Assembly: GCF_024347195.1 (NCBI RefSeq)
Contig: NZ_AP025281.1
Coordinates: 2,294,001-2,358,000 of the forward strand
DNA length: 64,000 nucleotides
Direction: 5' to 3'
From: Aliamphritea hakodatensis
GTDB lineage: Bacteria; Pseudomonadota; Gammaproteobacteria; Pseudomonadales; Balneatricaceae
Shown here one piece after another: positions 63,095 to 64,000 of the stretch. Position 1 is the stretch's first letter, and each line of letters starts with the position of its first letter. The position numbers were made by a program, and so were the translations under genes. Below the pieces are notes generated by a model, which was not told the origin of the DNA, made no database searches, and saw only the letters and a list, made by a program, of their open reading frames with translations.

Positions 63095-64000
63095 ATGAAG
63101 GCGATTAACGAAAAGCGGGTGGCTTATCTCTATGAGGCGGTTACCCTGGGCACTGTCAGGGCAGCGGCGGACAAGCTGAATGTCGCGCCTTCTGCGGTGA
63201 GCCGGCAAATCGCTTTACTTGAAGACGAACTGGCCATGACCCTGATCGAGCGGCACCGTAAAGGTGTCACCGTGACGGAAGCCGGTGAGCTGGTGTTACG
63301 TTACTACCGTGAGAGCCTGGCAAACGAAGAAGACTGTGTGGCCAAGCTGCAGGCCCTTAAGGGGTTGCAGCTTGGTCATATACAACTCGCGGTTGGCGAA
63401 GGCTTTGTCGGTGATTTAATGGCCGGGCCGTTACCCGAGTTTCAACGCCATTATCCGCAGATCACCGTGGGCATTACCACCGCCGGGAGTAACGAAGTGG
63501 TACGCATGGTGGAAAGCGATGAAGCCCATATCGGCCTGCTGTTCCAGCCGGGTAATCATCCCGGTATCCGTTCTCAGGCGGTGAGCCGTCAGCCTACCTG
63601 TGTCATTGTTCATCCGGAACATGAGCTGGTGGCGGTTGCCGGGCAGGGGGCTGTGAGTCTGGAACAGTTACTGGATTATCCGGTGGCGTTACCGGAAAGC
63701 CATTTCGGTGTGCGCCAGTTACTGGCCATGGTGGAATTTCGGGAGCAGTTTCGGTTTACCCCGGTAATGACCAGTAATTCAATCGCGGTGCTTAAGCATT
63801 TTGTCCGGGCAGATATGGGCATCACCCTATTGCCGGAGTTTGTGGTGGCGGCGGAAATTGCTGATCAGCAGCTGGTGACCATCCCGGTGGACCACAACTT
63901 GCTGGCCAGCGGCGAAGCGCACATGATTACCCGGCTGGGGCGACATCTCTCAGCCGGCCCCCACAAATTACTGCAACACCTGACTGCATGGATGCGGGCA
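63095..64000 (+). CDS. LysR-family regulator (right-truncated)
   Basis: ATG at 63095; the frame is open to the right edge (302 codons), so only the last residues are probably missing. Helix-turn-helix AAADKLNVAPSAVSRQIALL, then the effector domain (GHIQLAVGEGFVGDLM, HIGLLFQPGNHPG, DMGITLLPEFVV). It follows the catabolic operon on the same strand by 27 bases and is its probable regulator. Confidence 0.88.
   Translation, partial: MKAINEKRVAYLYEAVTLGTVRAAADKLNVAPSAVSRQIALLEDELAMTLIERHRKGVTVTEAGELVLRYYRESLANEEDCVAKLQALKGLQLGHIQLAVGEGFVGDLMAGPLPEFQRHYPQITVGITTAGSNEVVRMVESDEAHIGLLFQPGNHPGIRSQAVSRQPTCVIVHPEHELVAVAGQGAVSLEQLLDYPVALPESHFGVRQLLAMVEFREQFRFTPVMTSNSIAVLKHFVRADMGITLLPEFVVAAEIADQQLVTIPVDHNLLASGEAHMITRLGRHLSAGPHKLLQHLTAWMRA

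Overview
The window reads as the chromosome of a heterotrophic marine gammaproteobacterium, most likely of the Oceanospirillaceae type (Amphritea/Neptunomonas/Marinobacterium-like). This is inferred from three features: two TRAP-type organic-acid transporters, many small-molecule catabolic operons each with its own regulator, and gammaproteobacterial-looking proteins such as AzoR, YadGH and a PBPRA1643-type SEC-C protein. No rRNA, tRNA, CRISPR array or integrase was found.

Layout. (1) 1-9.5 kb, second-messenger genes: an outer-membrane barrel, a FecR-domain protein, a class-II cAMP phosphodiesterase, a CHASE2 adenylate cyclase, and a two-gene c-di-GMP operon (GAF-GGDEF-EAL and GAF-HD-GYP). 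(2) 10-18.3 kb: a binding-protein-dependent ABC importer in one operon with a double-domain glycerophosphodiester phosphodiesterase, a LacI-family regulator and an inositol-monophosphatase-family enzyme. A perfect 14-bp palindrome sits at the promoter and a strong terminator closes the operon; the set looks like a glycerophosphodiester (perhaps glycerophosphoinositol) uptake and breakdown pathway. (3) 18.3-25.4 kb: a YadGH-like ABC exporter, a glutathione transferase with a divergent TetR gene, a TRAP transporter, and a flavodoxin-family gene broken by an in-frame amber codon. (4) 25.4-33.4 kb: malonate use (malonyl-CoA decarboxylase, a hot-dog thioesterase, malonyl-CoA synthetase, a TRAP transporter) bracketed by two paralogous GntR/FCD regulators. 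(5) 33.5-40.2 kb: small housekeeping or accessory genes (methyltransferases, DUF1801, an orphan ParD-like antitoxin, AzoR with a divergent LysR gene, a PhoD-like phosphatase, a SEC-C protein).

(6) 40.2-49.8 kb is the most unusual structure. Two directly repeated modules of about 912 bp (40218-41129 and 48872-49783) bracket an AT-richer, apparently foreign block. The block carries an L-threonine-aldolase-type enzyme, a polar amino-acid ABC importer, an AraC regulator, a ProC-like reductase and an EamA transporter. Each module has a ~297-299-nt structured leader (terminator-like hairpin, mutually exclusive pairings, a short leader reading frame) followed by a 130-residue protein of unknown function. 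The layout recalls the C4/CI antisense-RNA immunity leaders of P1/P4-type phages. (7) 50-55.9 kb: a possible uncharacterised nucleic-acid-processing or defence cluster, with a TPR protein carrying a long Pro-Glu linker, a RapA-like SNF2 ATPase and a CoiA-like zinc-finger protein. (8) From 37.2 to 57.4 kb, seven diverged copies of a GGGGTCAGGTCTT-type imperfect palindrome lie between the accessory modules. (9) 56-64 kb: a 2-hydroxyacid dehydrogenase; an intergenic region with a candidate small RNA and a G-quadruplex motif; then a GC-rich catabolic operon (3-hydroxyisobutyrate-dehydrogenase-like enzyme, aldehyde dehydrogenase, serine-acetyltransferase-like enzyme, glyoxalase-like protein, M20 amidohydrolase) and a LysR gene cut by the right edge.

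All functional calls come from motif recognition by eye. No database search was possible.
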